A DNA stretch of 64,000 nt from positions 33,058,730 to 33,122,729 of the forward strand of contig NC_088778.1 in the NCBI RefSeq assembly GCF_954871325.1, given 5' to 3'. Origin of the DNA: Gordionus sp. m RMFG-2023. Its lineage: Eukaryota; Nematomorpha; Gordioida; Chordodea; Parachordodidae. Shown one piece after another: positions 63,523-64,000 of this stretch; the stretch's first letter is position 1, and every line of letters begins with the position of its first letter. Below the pieces are notes generated by a model. It saw only the letters and a program-made list of their open reading frames with translations, made no database searches and was not told the origin of the DNA. The position numbers and the translations under genes were made by a program.

Positions 63523-63900
63523 GAAAAGAAAAGGGAAGAAAAGAAAAGGGAAGAAAAGAAAAGGGAAGAAAAGAAAAGGGAAGAAAGAAAAGGAAAGAAA
63601 AGAAAAGAGAAGAAAAGAAAAGGGAAAGAAAAGAAAAGAAAAGAAAAGAAAAGAAAAGAAAAGAAAAGAAAAGAAAAGAAAAGAAAAGAAAAGAAAAGAA
63701 AAGAAAAGAAAAGAAAAGAAAAGAAAAGAAAAGAGAAAGAAAAGAAAAGAAAAGAAAAGAAAAGAAAAGAAAAGAAAAGAAAAGAAAAGAAAAGAAAAAG
63801 AAAAGAAAAGAAAAGAAAAGAAAAGAAAAGAAAAGAAAAGAAAAGAAAAGAAAAGAAAAGAAAAGAAAAGAAAAGAAAAGAAAAAGAAAAGAAAAGAAAG
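63523..63900. repeat. GAAAA microsatellite with GGGAA edge units
   Basis: About 380 bp of AAAAG repeats, starting with aagggaagaaaag units that grade into a pure array; second GAAAA array of the window. Confidence 0.98.
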
Positions 63901-64000
63901 ATTTTGAGGATCTAAATTTTGCTCATACTATTTTTTTAAAAAAGATCTAAAAAATAAGATTAGTATATAGAGATCTCTTCATATTTATTTTAATAAATTA

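Overview
The window is AT-rich eukaryotic DNA, almost certainly from an invertebrate animal. It holds two spliced protein-coding genes on the + strand with GT-AG introns, animal-type protein domains and AATAAA signals, embedded in dense transposon remnants and very long microsatellites. I cannot fix the lineage. A PDGF/VEGF-type receptor and a Star-like protein fit a protostome, possibly an ecdysozoan.

Gene 1 (3825-29178, +) is a receptor tyrosine kinase. I reconstructed it as 17 exons joined in consistent phase, about 1237 codons: signal peptide, about five Ig-like domains, one membrane helix, and an intracellular kinase split by an insert of about 100 residues. This is the class III/V (PDGFR/VEGFR/PVR) architecture. 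All kinase landmarks are present. Its introns carry most of the small transposons described here, an intact 124-codon nested ORF (27810-28184) and two long GAAA/TTTC arrays.

Between the genes (29.3-45.5 kb) are tRNA-derived SINEs, a diverged duplicated segment (31311-33880 and 36125-38960), a nearly complete but frameshifted endonuclease/reverse-transcriptase LINE (39241-42073, -), and microsatellites.

Gene 2 (45522-55442, +) has five exons and 490 codons. It encodes a type II membrane protein with a C-terminal FkbM-methyltransferase-like fold that matches the Star family. Its introns contain a 0.6 kb GAAGA array and a 1.6 kb ATAAAT array. From 56.1 to 59.0 kb lie decayed minus-strand reverse-transcriptase relics. 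From 59738 to 62734 there is a complete-length but broken hAT transposon with a perfect 8-bp target duplication. The window ends in a GAAAA array.

The repeats form several families of short inverted-repeat elements (MITEs). At least four (A, B, C and the 9540 element) show 8-bp target duplications and hAT-like ends, so they were probably moved by hAT transposases. Several have empty-site counterparts inside this window, which gives a relative insertion order. I found no bacterial, CRISPR or viral gene system.
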